A DNA stretch of 64,000 nt from Pseudomonadota bacterium (GCA_023442945.1 JAEZWW010000107.1:134447-198446); one strand, 5' to 3'; counted from the first letter of the stretch, positions 44,285 through 53,623 are shown. Notes: generated by a model not told the origin, from the sequence alone. Translations and numbers: made by a program.

Positions 44285-45061
44285 TCAGGAAGGGGCGCCG
44301 GTCGACCCGGCGGGGCCGCCATCGTCCAGCAGCCATTGGCCGCCAAGGCGGCGCTCGGACGGGCGAAAGCGCGCTTTGTAGGCCATCTTGGCACTGCCTT
44401 CGATCCAGTAGCCCAGGTAGACGTAGGGCAAGCCGAGCGTGCGCGCCTGCTCGATCTGCCACAGGATGCTGTAAGTGCCCAGGCTGGCGCGGGTGTCGCA
44501 CGGGTCGTAGAAGGTGTAGACCGCCGACAGCCCGTCGTTCAGCACATCCACGATCGACACGATGCGCAGTGCGCCCAGCACGTCGCCGGCCGCGGGGGGC
44601 TCGCGGAACTCGACCAGGCGCGAATTGACGTTGCTTTGCAGCAAGAACTGGGTGTACTGGTCGACGCTGTCCTGGTCCATGCCGCCGCCGGTGTGGCGCC
44701 CGGCCTGGTAGCGCAGGTACAGCTGGTAGTGCTCGGGCATGTAGCACAGCTTGAGCACGCGCACCTGCAGCCCGCCGTGGCGCGCCTGGGCGCGGCGCTG
44801 GCTGCGGTCAGGGGCGAAGTCGGCCACCCGCACCCGCATCGGCACGCAGGCCTGGCAGCCGTCGCAGTACGGCCGGTAGGTGAACATGCCGCTGCGGCGA
44901 AAGCCGCTTTGCACCAGCTCGGAATACGCTTCGTTGTTGACCAGGTGGCTGGGCGTCGCGACCTGCGAGCGCGCCTGCCGCCCTGGCAGGTAACTGCACG
45001 GGTAGGGCGCGGTCGCATAGAACTGCAGCGCCTGAAACGGGAGGTCCTTGAGATGGGTCAA
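44285..45061 (-). CDS. bpt: Leucyl-tRNA:protein leucyltransferase Bpt (aspartate/glutamate N-end rule)
   Basis: 258 residues from a TTG at 45059-45061. Adds Leu to N-terminal Asp/Glu, marking proteins for ClpAP. Motifs: [49 protein letters not shown] and [11 protein letters not shown] is chosen because it overlaps the aat stop as TTGA (a four-base coupling) and the family begins at [15 protein letters not shown] sequence; no ATG is nearby. Confidence 0.9.
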   Translation of the reverse strand: MTHLKDLPFQALQFYATAPYPCSYLPGRQARSQVATPSHLVNNEAYSELVQSGFRRSGMFTYRPYCDGCQACVPMRVRVADFAPDRSQRRAQARHGGLQVRVLKLCYMPEHYQLYLRYQAGRHTGGGMDQDSVDQYTQFLLQSNVNSRLVEFREPPAAGDVLGALRIVSIVDVLNDGLSAVYTFYDPCDTRASLGTYSILWQIEQARTLGLPYVYLGYWIEGSAKMAYKARFRPSERRLGGQWLLDDGGPAGSTGAPS

Positions 45062-45819
45062 CGCGGGGCCGGGCGTGTTGGCAGCAACGCATTCCAGTAT
45101 ACGGTGTCGAATTTCCACGATGGGGCCGCCCGCGGGGTCAATTCGGCCACCCGGCGGGCGAAATCCTCGCGCGGCATCTCGGCCGCACCCATGAAGCCCA
45201 GGTGCGCCGTGTTCTGCTGGCAGTCGATCTGCGGTACGCCGTGGGTGCGGCACCAGGCCACCAGCGCGGCCAGCGCCAGCTTGGAGCCATCGGGCACGCG
45301 CGTGAACATGGATTCGCCAAACACCGCCTGGCCGATGCCCACGCAGTACAGGCCCGCCACCAGCTCGCCATGGACCCAGGTTTCCACGCTGTGGGCGTAG
45401 CCGGCGCGGTGCAGTTCGCCATAGGCCTGCTGCATTTCGGGCCCGATCCAGGTGCCGTCCTGTCCTGGGCGGGGCGAGGCTGCGCAGGCGGCGATGACGG
45501 CGTCAAACGCGGTGTCAAAGCGGATCTCGCACGCCGGATCGGCGCGAAAGCGCGCGATCGCCTGGCGCAGCGAGCGGTGCAGGCGGAAGTTGCCGACCTG
45601 CAACACCATGCGCGGGTCGGGGCTCCACCATAGGATGGGGTCGTCGTCGCTGAACCAGGGAAAGATGGTGGCGCTGTAGGCCGCGCGCAGGGTGGGTACG
45701 TCCAGTGCGCCGCCGGCGGCGACCAGCCCGGGCGCGCTGGAATCCTCGCCCCAGGCTTGCGTGACCGGCGGAAAGGCGTCGCCCGCGCGCAACACGGTCA
45801 GCGCCGGCATGAAGATCAT
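45058..45819 (-). CDS. aat: Leucyl/phenylalanyl-tRNA-protein transferase
   Basis: 253 residues. Adds Leu or Phe to N-terminal Lys/Arg in the bacterial N-degron pathway. Contains [73 protein letters not shown] and [13 protein letters not shown], and the IDCQ site. Start ATG 45817-45819 overlaps the NUDIX stop by one base (TGATG); the ATG at 45810 is possible. Operon with bpt. Confidence 0.96.
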   Translation of the reverse strand: MIFMPALTVLRAGDAFPPVTQAWGEDSSAPGLVAAGGALDVPTLRAAYSATIFPWFSDDDPILWWSPDPRMVLQVGNFRLHRSLRQAIARFRADPACEIRFDTAFDAVIAACAASPRPGQDGTWIGPEMQQAYGELHRAGYAHSVETWVHGELVAGLYCVGIGQAVFGESMFTRVPDGSKLALAALVAWCRTHGVPQIDCQQNTAHLGFMGAAEMPREDFARRVAELTPRAAPSWKFDTVYWNALLPTRPAPR

Positions 45820-46373
45820 CACGGCGGCCAGGGAATGTCGATGTCGTGCACGTCGTAGCGGCCGCGCCGGTGGTCGTCGAAGAAGCGCTTGAGGGTCTCG
45901 CCCACCGTCATGAAGGCGATTTCGTCCCACGGGATCTCGTCTTCGGCGAACAGGCGCGCTTCCAGCGTCTCCTGGCCGGGCTGGAACTGGTCGCTCTGCA
46001 AGGCGGCCAGGTAGAAGATGTGCACCTGGCCCACCCGCGGGATGCTGAGGGCGCTGAACAGCGGGCCCATGGTGATTTGGGCGCCGGCCTCTTCATCGGT
46101 CTCGCGCGCCGCGCCTTCGGCCATGGTTTCGTCCAACTCCATGAAACCGGCCGGCAAGGTCCAGTAGCCGCGCCGGGGCTCGATCGCACGCTTGCACAGC
46201 AGCACGCGATCGCCCAGGTAGGGCACGGTGCCGACCACCAGCAAAGGGTTGACGTAGTGGACGGTCCCGCACGACGGGCAGATAGCGCGTTCGCGCGTGT
46301 CGCCGTCGTCAGGGATACGGTAGGTGACGGCGGTACCGCAGGCGCGGCAGTGCTGGATGGATCGGCGCTGCAT
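45819..46373 (-). CDS. NUDIX hydrolase with N-terminal zinc ribbon
   Basis: 184 residues. CRAC and CPSC (about residues 9-12 and 32-35) form a zinc ribbon, as in NADH pyrophosphatase NudC-like proteins. NUDIX helix GFMELDETMAEGAARETDEE AG matches Gx5Ex7REUxEExGU. The upstream CKRAIEPRRGYWTLPAG is typical of the zinc-ribbon NUDIX group whose substrates are not settled. Start ATG at 46371-46373; a GTG at 46382 would add three residues. Head of the NUDIX-aat-bpt operon. Confidence 0.88.
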   Translation of the reverse strand: MQRRSIQHCRACGTAVTYRIPDDGDTRERAICPSCGTVHYVNPLLVVGTVPYLGDRVLLCKRAIEPRRGYWTLPAGFMELDETMAEGAARETDEEAGAQITMGPLFSALSIPRVGQVHIFYLAALQSDQFQPGQETLEARLFAEDEIPWDEIAFMTVGETLKRFFDDHRRGRYDVHDIDIPWPP

Positions 46374-46426
46374 GAACCGCACAGTGTAGTGCCGCGCCAG
46401 GGCGGGTTTCGGTCACGCGGCCGGCC

Positions 46427-46432
46427 TACACT
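46427..46432 (+). promoter_or_regulatory. -10-like element for a leaderless MarR mRNA
   Basis: TACACT with 7 nt between it and the ATG; no Shine-Dalgarno. Confidence 0.4.
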
Positions 46433-46439
46433 GGTTCGC

Positions 46440-46895
46440 ATGCCAGTCCCTTTAGCCGACTACGTGTTCGAGCAGGCACCCGGTCACCTGATCCGCCGGG
46501 CGCACCAGATTTCCGTGGCGGCTTTTGCCGACGGGACGGCCGCGTTCGACGTCACGCCGGTGCAGTTCGCCATCCTGATCGTGCTGGCGCGCGAGCCCGG
46601 TATTGACCAGGTCACGTTGGCGCAGCACGTGGCTTTTGACGCGGCGACCATCGGGTCGGTGGTGGGGCGGCTCATGACCAAGGGCTGGGTCCACCGCGAA
46701 GCGGCCGCGCAGGACCGTCGGCGCAAGCTGCTGCAATTGACGCCGGAGGGCGTGGCCGCTTTGCAGCGCATGACGGCGCACGTGGCGGCGGTGCAGGCGC
46801 GCATCGTCGAAGGCCTGAGCGGGGAAGAGCGCACCCAGTTTCTGGGCCTGCTGGCCAAATTGATCGCGCACCACGAGCGCGATTCGGCGCCCTGA
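46440..46895 (+). CDS. MarR-family transcriptional regulator
   Basis: 151 residues. Winged helix-turn-helix centred on about 52-100: FDVTPVQFAILIVLAREPGID, LAQHVAFDAATIGSVVGRLM, and the wing AQDRRRKLLQLTPEGVA. Small standalone MarR proteins respond to phenolic ligands. It is divergent from the NUDIX-aat-bpt operon, so those genes or the downstream OmpA gene may be its targets; no ligand is obvious. Confidence 0.88.
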   Translation: MPVPLADYVFEQAPGHLIRRAHQISVAAFADGTAAFDVTPVQFAILIVLAREPGIDQVTLAQHVAFDAATIGSVVGRLMTKGWVHREAAAQDRRRKLLQLTPEGVAALQRMTAHVAAVQARIVEGLSGEERTQFLGLLAKLIAHHERDSAP

Positions 46896-47049
46896 CGCCC
46901 CCATGCGCCCGTGTCCTACAGGGCGCGGCGCGGGCCGAGCGTTAGATTCCAAGGCGCTGCGGGAGGTCTCCCGCCCCTGAACTGGCCGGCCTTGCGCATC
47001 GCGCGGGTCGGGTGGCTCTTGAAAAAACTCTGTGAAAGGAAGAATTCCC

Positions 47050-47763
47050 ATGATGTCTACACGCGAATACGGCCGAGGCCTGTTGGTGGCTGCAACGGCG
47101 GCCGCCGTCTTCATGAGCGGTTGCGCCAACATGTCTGAAACCCAGCGCAACACCGCCATCGGTGCGGGCGTGGGTGCCGCCGCCGGTGGCTTGATCGGTG
47201 ACGGCAAGGGCGCCGCCATTGGCGCGGGCGTGGGGGCGCTGGGCGGCTACGCCTGGTCGCGCTACATGGAAAACAAGAAGCAGCAGATGCAGACCGCCAC
47301 CGCCGGCACCGGCGTGCAGGTGTCGCAGACGCCGGACAACCAGCTCAAGCTGAACATCCCGAGCGACATTTCCTTCGCCACCGGCCGCGCCGACATCCAG
47401 CCGAACCTGCGCCCGATCCTGGACCAGTTCGCGCAAGGCCTGGGCCAGGAGCCCAACCTGGAAGTGACGATCATCGGCCACACCGACTCAACCGGCACCG
47501 ACGCCATCAACAACCCGCTGTCGGTCGCGCGCGCCAACAGCGTGCGCGACTACCTGTCGACCCGCGGCGTGGATACGCGCCGCATCCGCACCGATGGCCG
47601 CGGCGCGCGCGAGCCGATTGACAGCAACAGCACCGACGTCGGCCGCGCCCACAACCGCCGGGTGGAAATCTTCCTGGCCGACCGCACGCCGGTCGCCGCC
47701 GCGCCGGTACCGGCGCCCGCACCGGCGTACAACACGCCGGTTGGCGGTCAGCCGATGCGCTGA
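47050..47763 (+). CDS. OmpA-family lipoprotein with glycine-zipper segment
   Basis: 237 residues from the ATG at 47050 (AAAGGAAG upstream; a second ATG at 47053). Lipobox FMSGC at about residue 27. Residues about 40-75 form glycine-zipper repeats (GAGVGAAAGGLIGDGKGAA, GAGVGALGGYAW) that can insert in membranes, then an OmpA domain with ISFATGRADIQPNLRPIL, GHTDSTGTDAINNPLSVARA and NRRVEIFL. Pro-rich tail. Related in layout to YiaD/OmpA proteins that hold the outer membrane to peptidoglycan. A strong terminator follows. Confidence 0.9.
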   Translation: MMSTREYGRGLLVAATAAAVFMSGCANMSETQRNTAIGAGVGAAAGGLIGDGKGAAIGAGVGALGGYAWSRYMENKKQQMQTATAGTGVQVSQTPDNQLKLNIPSDISFATGRADIQPNLRPILDQFAQGLGQEPNLEVTIIGHTDSTGTDAINNPLSVARANSVRDYLSTRGVDTRRIRTDGRGAREPIDSNSTDVGRAHNRRVEIFLADRTPVAAAPVPAPAPAYNTPVGGQPMR

Positions 47764-47816
47764 TCCCGCACTGTGCGCCGCACCGCCCCCGTCCGGGTGG
47801 CGCGGCCGCGACCGCC

Positions 47817-47850
47817 AAAGCGCCACCCTTGTCGGTGGCGCTTTTCTTTT
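47817..47850 (+). terminator. Rho-independent terminator after the OmpA lipoprotein gene
   Basis: AAAGCGCCACC and GGTGGCGCTTT, 11-bp stem, 6-base loop, followed by TCTTTT. Confidence 0.88.
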
Positions 47851-47932
47851 TGGGGCGGCCGCGGCGCGTTGTGCTGGCCAACTTGAGGGTATGCGGCGCG
47901 CTGGACGGCCCCCCGCTGACATGCGCGCGGGC

Positions 47933-47938
47933 TACACT
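47933..47938 (+). promoter_or_regulatory. -10-like element for a leaderless maiA mRNA
   Basis: TACACT, 6 nt before the maiA ATG; no Shine-Dalgarno. Confidence 0.4.
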
Positions 47939-47944
47939 TTTCGC

Positions 47945-48583
47945 ATGAAGCTCTACAACTACTTCCGCTCCTCCGCCTCGTTTCGGGTGCGCATCGCACT
48001 GCAGCTCAAGGGCCTGGCGTACGAGTACCTGCCCGTGCACCTGGCCAAGGGCGAACACAAGCAGCCCGAATTCGCCGCGCACAACGCCGAAGGCTTGATC
48101 CCGGTGCTCCAGCTGGACAACGGCCAGCGCCTGACGCAGTCGATGGCCATCATCGAATACCTGGAAGAAACCCACCCGCTGCCCGCGCTGCTGCCGGCCG
48201 ATGCCGCCGGGCGTGCGCGCGTGCGTGCGCTGGCGCAGCTGATCGCGTGCGAGGTGCACCCGCTCAACAACCTGCGCGTGCTGAAATACCTGGTGCATGA
48301 CCTGAAGGTCAGCGACGACGCCAAGAACGCGTGGTACCAGCACTGGGTCGCGCTGGGCCTGCAGGCGTACGAAGCGCGCCTGGCCGAAGTGCCCGGCCGT
48401 TTCAGCCACGGCGACACGCCCACGCTGGCCGACTGCTGCCTGGTGCCGCAAATCTTCAACGCGCAGCGCTTCCAATGCGATCTAGCGCCGTTCCCGCGCA
48501 CGATGGCGGTGTTCGACGCCTGCATGCAGCTGGACGCCTTCCAGCAGGCGCAGCCCTCCGCCTGCCCCGACGCCGAGGCGTGA
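47945..48583 (+). CDS. maiA: Maleylacetoacetate isomerase (zeta-class GST)
   Basis: 212 residues. N-terminal thioredoxin fold begins YFRSSASFRVRIALQLKGL with the SSxSxR glutathione-activating motif, followed by GLIPVLQ and QSMAIIEYLEE. Alpha C-domain has HPLNNLRVL and GDTPTLADCCLVPQI. It isomerises maleylacetoacetate or related cis intermediates in tyrosine or aromatic breakdown, using glutathione supplied by gshA elsewhere in the window. Its TGA overlaps the pgeF GTG. Confidence 0.93.
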   Translation: MKLYNYFRSSASFRVRIALQLKGLAYEYLPVHLAKGEHKQPEFAAHNAEGLIPVLQLDNGQRLTQSMAIIEYLEETHPLPALLPADAAGRARVRALAQLIACEVHPLNNLRVLKYLVHDLKVSDDAKNAWYQHWVALGLQAYEARLAEVPGRFSHGDTPTLADCCLVPQIFNAQRFQCDLAPFPRTMAVFDACMQLDAFQQAQPSACPDAEA

Positions 48584-49434
48584 ACGCCGTGGCCAACGCC
48601 CAGTGGCTTGTGCCCGACTGGCCGGCGCCGGCCCAGGTGCGCGCGCTGTTCACCACGCGCGGTGCGTCGCCGGCCGATGGCGCATCGGCTGCGCCGTTTG
48701 ACCATTTCAACCTGGGTGACCACGTGGGCGATGCGCCTGACGCGGTAGCCGCCAACCGCGCGCGCCTGGCCCAGGCGCTGGGCGGCGCGCGGCCAGTGTT
48801 CTTGAACCAGGTGCATGGCACAGCGGTGAGCGCGCTGGACGCGAACCAGGCCGACGGCGCCACGGCCGATGGCGCGGTCACGACGCTGCCCGGCGTGGCC
48901 TGCACGGTGATGGTGGCCGATTGCCTGCCCGTGCTGTTCACCAACGCGGCTGGCACGGCGGTCGCCGCCGCACACGCGGGTTGGCGTGGGCTGGTCGGTG
49001 GCGTGTTGCAAGCCACTTTGACGTCTTTTCGGGCGCTGGCCCTACGGGAATCTGCGCGGCCAGCTATCAATTTGGAAGCGATAGCGGAGGCGGAAGCGGA
49101 GACGGAAGCGGATGCGGTGCTGGCCTGGCTCGGCCCCTGCATCGGCCCGCGCAGTTTCGAGGTCGGCGCCGAGGTGCGCGATGCCTTCCTGGCGACCGAC
49201 GCGGGCGCCACCGCTTGCTTTGCACCGCACACGCCCGGCAAGTACCTGGCCGACCTGCCCGGGCTGGCGCGGCGCGTGCTGGCCGGGCAGGGCGTGCGCG
49301 CCGTCTATGGCAACGACGGCAGCGACGCGTGGTGCACCGTGCGCGACGCGCAGCGCTTTCATTCGTACCGGCGCGACCAGGCCGTGCGCGGTGGCAGCGG
49401 CCGCATGGCCGCGTGCGTCTGGCTCGCACCCTGA
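48580..49434 (+). CDS. pgeF: PgeF/YfiH-family purine nucleoside phosphorylase (laccase domain), with repeat insert
   Basis: 284 residues from a GTG overlapping the maiA stop (GTGA). Zinc-binding and catalytic residues are in NQVHG (His79), ADCLPV (Cys115) and AHAGWRG (His132), then GPCIGPRSFEVG. The family cleaves purine nucleosides and/or corrects peptidoglycan cross-link composition (PgeF). Between GGVLQATL and LAWLGP is an extra segment, about residues 149-178, which is the in-frame translation of dispersed repeat copy 16 and an adjacent hexamer array. The insert falls in a loop, and the frame is intact. It is also a possible leaderless-coupled gene, with no own RBS. Confidence 0.9.
   Translation: MNAVANAQWLVPDWPAPAQVRALFTTRGASPADGASAAPFDHFNLGDHVGDAPDAVAANRARLAQALGGARPVFLNQVHGTAVSALDANQADGATADGAVTTLPGVACTVMVADCLPVLFTNAAGTAVAAAHAGWRGLVGGVLQATLTSFRALALRESARPAINLEAIAEAEAETEADAVLAWLGPCIGPRSFEVGAEVRDAFLATDAGATACFAPHTPGKYLADLPGLARRVLAGQGVRAVYGNDGSDAWCTVRDAQRFHSYRRDQAVRGGSGRMAACVWLAP
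49024..49085 (+). repeat. Dispersed palindromic repeat, copy 16, inside pgeF
   Basis: CTTTTCGGGCGCTGGCC, CTACGGGAATCTGCGCGGCC, AGCTAT and GATAGC. Complete, with 7-bp arms GCTGGCC/GGCCAGC, translated in frame as part of pgeF. Confidence 0.9.
49084..49119 (+). repeat. Hexanucleotide array in pgeF
   Basis: Six imperfect hexamers (GCGGAG, GCGGAA, GCGGAG, ACGGAA, GCGGAT, GCGGTG) encoding Ala/Glu-rich residues directly after the repeat copy. Length in multiples of six keeps the frame. Confidence 0.75.
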
Positions 49435-49637
49435 GCGGCACTGCGCGGCAACCCTGACAGGGATTCACCGGAGGCGCGTCGGCCGGAGTGGCCCGCGAGT
49501 GCGCGTATATTGAGGCCGTGTCAGTTCACCGTCACCGTGCCCAGGGATACTGGGGCGCTGTGATGGCGATGGGGCAAAGCGCGGCGCCAGCTGCGCGGCC
49601 CCACGACCGTGGTACCCATAACGATTCAGGAGACGAC

Positions 49638-51395
49638 ATGACGCCGAACCAGGCCGCATCGCTTTGGCAGGACATGATGAGCAAGTTCCCGCAAGGCGCA
49701 GGCATGCCGCTGCAGCAGGGCTTGATGGATGGCTGGACCAAGGCCTTCCAGCAATTTCAGAACATGGACCTGGGCAGCTTCGGCGCGCTGGGCCAGGGCG
49801 CCGGGGCACCGGATCTGCCCAACCTGACCTTCCCCCCCGAAAAACTGCTGGAGCTGCAACAGAACTACGTGCGCGAAGCCAGCGAGCTGTGGAACCAGAC
49901 GCTGCAGGCCAACCCGCCGCTGAAAGACCGCCGCTTCAAGTCCGAAGCCTGGACGAACAACCCGCTCTCGTCCTTCACCGCCGCCGTTTACCTGCTGAAC
50001 GCGCGCACGTTGATGGCCATGGCCGAAGTCGCTGAAGGCGACGAGAAGAGCCGCCAGCGCGTGCGCTTTGCCGTCGAGCAGTGGGTGGCCGCCGCCTCGC
50101 CCAGCAACTTCCTGGCGCTGAACGTCGACGCCCAGCAAAAGGCCATCGAGACGCAGGGCGAAAGCCTGGCCAAGGGCCTGGCCAACATCCTGCACGACAT
50201 GCGCCAGGGCCATGTGTCGATGACGGACGAAAGCGTGTTCGAGGTCGGCAAGAACGTCGCCACCACCGAAGGCGCCGTGGTGTTCGAAAACGAATACTTC
50301 CAGCTGATCGAATACAAGCCGCTGACGGCCAAGGTGTACGAAAAGCCTTTCCTGCTGGTGCCGCCGTGCATCAACAAGTTCTACATCCTCGACCTGCAGC
50401 CTGAAAACTCCTTCATCCGCTACGCCGTCAGCCAGGGCCACCGCACCTTCGTGGTGAGCTGGCGCAACCCCGACGCGACGATGGAAAAGGCCACCTGGGA
50501 CGACTACGTCGAAAACGCCGCCATCAAGGCCATTGAAACGGTGCAGGACGTGACCGGCGCCAAGCAGATCAACGCGCTGGGCTTTTGCGTGGGCGGCACC
50601 ATCCTGACCACGGCGCTGGCCGTGCTGGCCGCGCGTGGTGAAAAGCCGGTGGCGGCGCTGACGCTGCTGACCGCGCTGATCGACTTCACCGACACCGGCA
50701 TCCTCGACGTCTTCATCGACGAAAACGTGGTGCGCTTCCGCGAGATGCAGATGGGCGAGGGCGGTTTGCTCAAGGGCAACGACCTGGCCAGCACCTTCAG
50801 CTTCCTGCGCCCGAACGATTTGGTCTGGAACTATGTGGTGGGCAACTACCTCAAGGGCGAAACGCCGCCCGCGTTCGACCTGCTGTACTGGAACAGCGAT
50901 TCCACCAACCTGCCCGGGCCGTTCTACGCCTGGTACCTGCGCAACACCTACCTTGAAAACCGGCTGGTCCAGCCGGGCGCGGCCACCGTCTGCGGCGAGA
51001 AGATCGACCTGCGCAAGCTCGACATCCCGGTGTACATCTATGGCTCGCGCGAAGACCACATCGTGCCGATCGGCGGCGCCTACGAGTCGAGCCAGTACCT
51101 GCCCGGCAAGAAGCGCTTCATGATGGGCGCGTCCGGCCACATCGCCGGGGTGATCAACCCGCCCGCGGCCAAGAAGCGCAGCCACTGGGTGCGCGAGGAC
51201 GGCAAGTTCCCGGCCGACGTCAACGAATGGATCGCCGGCGCGACCGAAACGCCCGGCAGCTGGTGGACCGACTGGTCCGACTGGCTGGGCGGCCACGGCG
51301 GCAAGCAGATCGCCGCGCCCAAGCGCTACGGCCGCGGCACCGCGTACGAGGCGATCGAGCCCGCACCCGGCAGCTACGTCAAGGCCAAGGCCTGA
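49638..51395 (+). CDS. phaC: Class I polyhydroxyalkanoate synthase
   Basis: Polymerises 3-hydroxyacyl-CoA into PHB granules. 585 residues from the ATG at 49638, CAGGAGACG upstream. Lipase-like box GFCVGG with the nucleophile Cys317; catalytic Asp473 (EDHIVP) and His501 (SGHIAG). N-terminal region with PLSSFTAAVYLLNARTLM-like and DKRF-like DRRFKSEAW; PPWINKYYI-like PPCINKFYILDL; WNSDSTNLPGPFY. Followed by phaA and phaB; the gaps contain repeat copies 17 and 18. No convincing promoter in 49435-49637; TATATT at 49506-49511 lacks a -35. Confidence 0.96.
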   Translation: MTPNQAASLWQDMMSKFPQGAGMPLQQGLMDGWTKAFQQFQNMDLGSFGALGQGAGAPDLPNLTFPPEKLLELQQNYVREASELWNQTLQANPPLKDRRFKSEAWTNNPLSSFTAAVYLLNARTLMAMAEVAEGDEKSRQRVRFAVEQWVAAASPSNFLALNVDAQQKAIETQGESLAKGLANILHDMRQGHVSMTDESVFEVGKNVATTEGAVVFENEYFQLIEYKPLTAKVYEKPFLLVPPCINKFYILDLQPENSFIRYAVSQGHRTFVVSWRNPDATMEKATWDDYVENAAIKAIETVQDVTGAKQINALGFCVGGTILTTALAVLAARGEKPVAALTLLTALIDFTDTGILDVFIDENVVRFREMQMGEGGLLKGNDLASTFSFLRPNDLVWNYVVGNYLKGETPPAFDLLYWNSDSTNLPGPFYAWYLRNTYLENRLVQPGAATVCGEKIDLRKLDIPVYIYGSREDHIVPIGGAYESSQYLPGKKRFMMGASGHIAGVINPPAAKKRSHWVREDGKFPADVNEWIAGATETPGSWWTDWSDWLGGHGGKQIAAPKRYGRGTAYEAIEPAPGSYVKAKA

Positions 51396-51404
51396 TTTTT
51401 CCGT

Positions 51405-51468
51405 TTCAGCATTAAAACAGCCGCCAGCGCTACTGGGACAAGCGCGGGCAGCTATTGAAAGGAGAGCG
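51405..51468 (+). repeat. Dispersed palindromic repeat, copy 17
   Basis: Drifted copy (GCCGCCAGCGCTACTGGGA, then GCGCGGGCAGCTATTG), ending in the GGAGAGCG that serves as phaA's ribosome-binding site. Confidence 0.65.
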
Positions 51469-51472
51469 TTCC

Positions 51473-52654
51473 ATGGAAGACATCGTCATCGTTTCGGCCG
51501 CACGCACGGGCGTGGGCAAGTTTGGCGGCAGCCTGGCCAAGGTGCCCGCCACCGAGCTGGGCGCCATCGTGATCAAGGCCGCGCTCGAGCGCGCCAAGGT
51601 CGGCATGGACCAGGTCGGTGAAGTGATCATGGGCCAGGTGCTGACGGCCGGCAGCGGCCAGAACCCGGCGCGCCAGGCGCTGATGAAGGCCGGCGTGGCC
51701 AAGGAAACGCCGGGCCTGACGATCAACGCCGTGTGCGGCTCGGGCCTGAAGGCCGTGATGCTGGCGCACCAGGCGGTCATCACCGGCGACAGCGAGATCG
51801 TCGTGGCCGGCGGCCAGGAAAACATGAGCGCCAGCCCGCACGTGCTGCTGGGCAGCCGCGACGGCCAGCGCATGGGCGACTGGAAGATGATCGATTCGAT
51901 GATCGTCGACGGCCTGTGGGACGTCTACAACCAGTACCACATGGGCATCACCGCCGAAAACGTGGCCAAGCAAGAGCAGATCACGCGCGACATGCAGGAC
52001 GCGTTGGCCCTGGCCAGCCAGCAGAAGGCGGCAGCGGCGCAGGCGGCGGGCAAGTTCAAGGACGAGATCGTCCCGGTCAGCATCCCGCAGCGCAAGGGCG
52101 ACCCGGTGGTGTTCGCCGCGGACGAGTACATCAACACCAAGACCAACGCCGAAGCGCTGGCTGGCCTGAAGCCCGCCTTTGACAAGGCTGGCACCGTGAC
52201 CGCCGGCAACGCCAGCGGCATCAACGACGGCGCCGCCGCCGTGGTCGTGATGACGGCCACCAAGGCCGCGGCCCTGGGCCTGAAGCCGCTGGCGCGCATC
52301 GTCAGCTACGGCACCAGCGGCCTCGACCCGGCCACCATGGGCCTGGGCCCGGTGCCGGCGACCAAGAAGGCGCTGCAGCGCGCCGGCTGGAGCGTGGGCG
52401 ACGTCGACCTGTTCGAACTGAACGAGGCGTTTGCCGCCCAGGCCTGCGCCGTCAACAAGTTGCTGAACGTCGACCCGGCCAAGGTCAACGTCAACGGCGG
52501 TGCCATCGCCATCGGCCACCCGATCGGTGCGTCCGGCTGCCGCATTCTGGTGTCGCTGCTGTACGAAATGCAGCGCAGCGGCGCCAACAAGGGCGTGGCC
52601 GGGCTGTGCATCGGCGGCGGCATGGGCGTGGCCATGGCGGTGGAGCGTTTCTGA
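51473..52654 (+). CDS. phaA: Acetyl-CoA acetyltransferase (beta-ketothiolase)
   Basis: 393 residues. Condenses two acetyl-CoA to acetoacetyl-CoA for PHB. Acyl-accepting Cys88 (NAVCGSG), [16 protein letters not shown] with catalytic His, and CIGGGMG with the second Cys. Start ATG at 51473, with AAAGGAGAG upstream contributed by the repeat. Confidence 0.96.
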   Translation: MEDIVIVSAARTGVGKFGGSLAKVPATELGAIVIKAALERAKVGMDQVGEVIMGQVLTAGSGQNPARQALMKAGVAKETPGLTINAVCGSGLKAVMLAHQAVITGDSEIVVAGGQENMSASPHVLLGSRDGQRMGDWKMIDSMIVDGLWDVYNQYHMGITAENVAKQEQITRDMQDALALASQQKAAAAQAAGKFKDEIVPVSIPQRKGDPVVFAADEYINTKTNAEALAGLKPAFDKAGTVTAGNASGINDGAAAVVVMTATKAAALGLKPLARIVSYGTSGLDPATMGLGPVPATKKALQRAGWSVGDVDLFELNEAFAAQACAVNKLLNVDPAKVNVNGGAIAIGHPIGASGCRILVSLLYEMQRSGANKGVAGLCIGGGMGVAMAVERF

Positions 52655-52720
52655 TCGAACGCATCGGCCACATCAGGGCGTGGCGGCTCGCGTAAACCCT
52701 CGGGCCGACGCCGCTCTGTT

Positions 52721-52780
52721 TCGATTAAATTGGCTGCTGTCGGTATCCAATCTGCGCTGACAGCTATAAGTTTTGTAGTA
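52721..52780 (+). repeat. Dispersed palindromic repeat, copy 18
   Basis: Arms GCTGTC and GACAGC, a covarying variant, around GGTATCCAATCTGCGCT. Between phaA and phaB. Confidence 0.75.
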
Positions 52781-52797
52781 CTTAGAGGAGACAATCA

Positions 52798-53535
52798 ATG
52801 AGTCAAAAAGTAGCGTACGTGACCGGTGGCATGGGTGGCATCGGCACCGCGATCTGCCAGCGCCTGCACAAGGAAGGTTACAAGGTCATCGCCGGTTGCG
52901 GCCCGACCCGTGACTACCAGAAGTGGCTGGACGAGCAGAAAGCGCTGGGCTACACCTTCTACGCCAGCGTGGGCAACGTCAGCGACTGGCAGTCCACCGC
53001 CGACGCCTTCGCCAAGGCCAAGGCCGAACACGGCCCGATCGACGTGCTGGTCAACAACGCCGGTATCACGCGCGACCGCATGTTCCTGAAGATGACGCGC
53101 GAAGACTGGGACGCGGTGATCGACACCAACCTGACCAGCATGTTCAACGTGACCAAGCAGGTCGTGCCCGACATGGCCGAGCGCGGCTTTGGCCGCATCA
53201 TCCAGATCAGCTCGGTCAACGGTGAAAAAGGCCAGGCCGGCCAGACCAACTACTCGGCCGCCAAGGCTGGCATGCACGGTTTTGCCATGGCGCTGGCGCA
53301 AGAGCTGGCCGGCAAGGGCGTCACGGTGAACACCGTCAGCCCGGGCTACATCGGCACCGACATGGTCAAGGCCATCCGCCCCGACGTGCTGGAAAAAATC
53401 GTGGGCACCATCCCGGTCAAGCGCCTGGGCACGCCGGACGAAATCGGCTCCATCGTCGCCTGGCTGGCCGGCGACGACGCGGGTTTCACCACCGGCGCCA
53501 ACTTCTCCTGCAACGGCGGTCTGCACATGGGCTGA
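52798..53535 (+). CDS. phaB: Acetoacetyl-CoA reductase (NADPH)
   Basis: 245 residues. SDR enzyme giving (R)-3-hydroxybutyryl-CoA, substrate of PhaC. VTGGMGGIGTAICQRL at 8-23, NNAGITRD, ISSVNGEKGQAGQTNYSAAK with catalytic Ser-Tyr-Lys, and VSPGYIGTDMV. Start at 52798 after TAGAGGAGA. Terminator at 53559-53582. Confidence 0.96.
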   Translation: MSQKVAYVTGGMGGIGTAICQRLHKEGYKVIAGCGPTRDYQKWLDEQKALGYTFYASVGNVSDWQSTADAFAKAKAEHGPIDVLVNNAGITRDRMFLKMTREDWDAVIDTNLTSMFNVTKQVVPDMAERGFGRIIQISSVNGEKGQAGQTNYSAAKAGMHGFAMALAQELAGKGVTVNTVSPGYIGTDMVKAIRPDVLEKIVGTIPVKRLGTPDEIGSIVAWLAGDDAGFTTGANFSCNGGLHMG

Positions 53536-53558
53536 TTGCGCCGCAGAAGGTCGCAACC

Positions 53559-53582
53559 AACCCCGCTTCGGCGGGGTTTTTT
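53559..53582 (+). terminator. Rho-independent terminator after phaB
   Basis: AACCCCGC-TTCG-GCGGGGTT and a T6 run. Confidence 0.92.
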
Positions 53583-53623
53583 ATGCTCTGCGACGTTGGT
53601 GGGCGCGCTGGCGTTGCTTGGTC

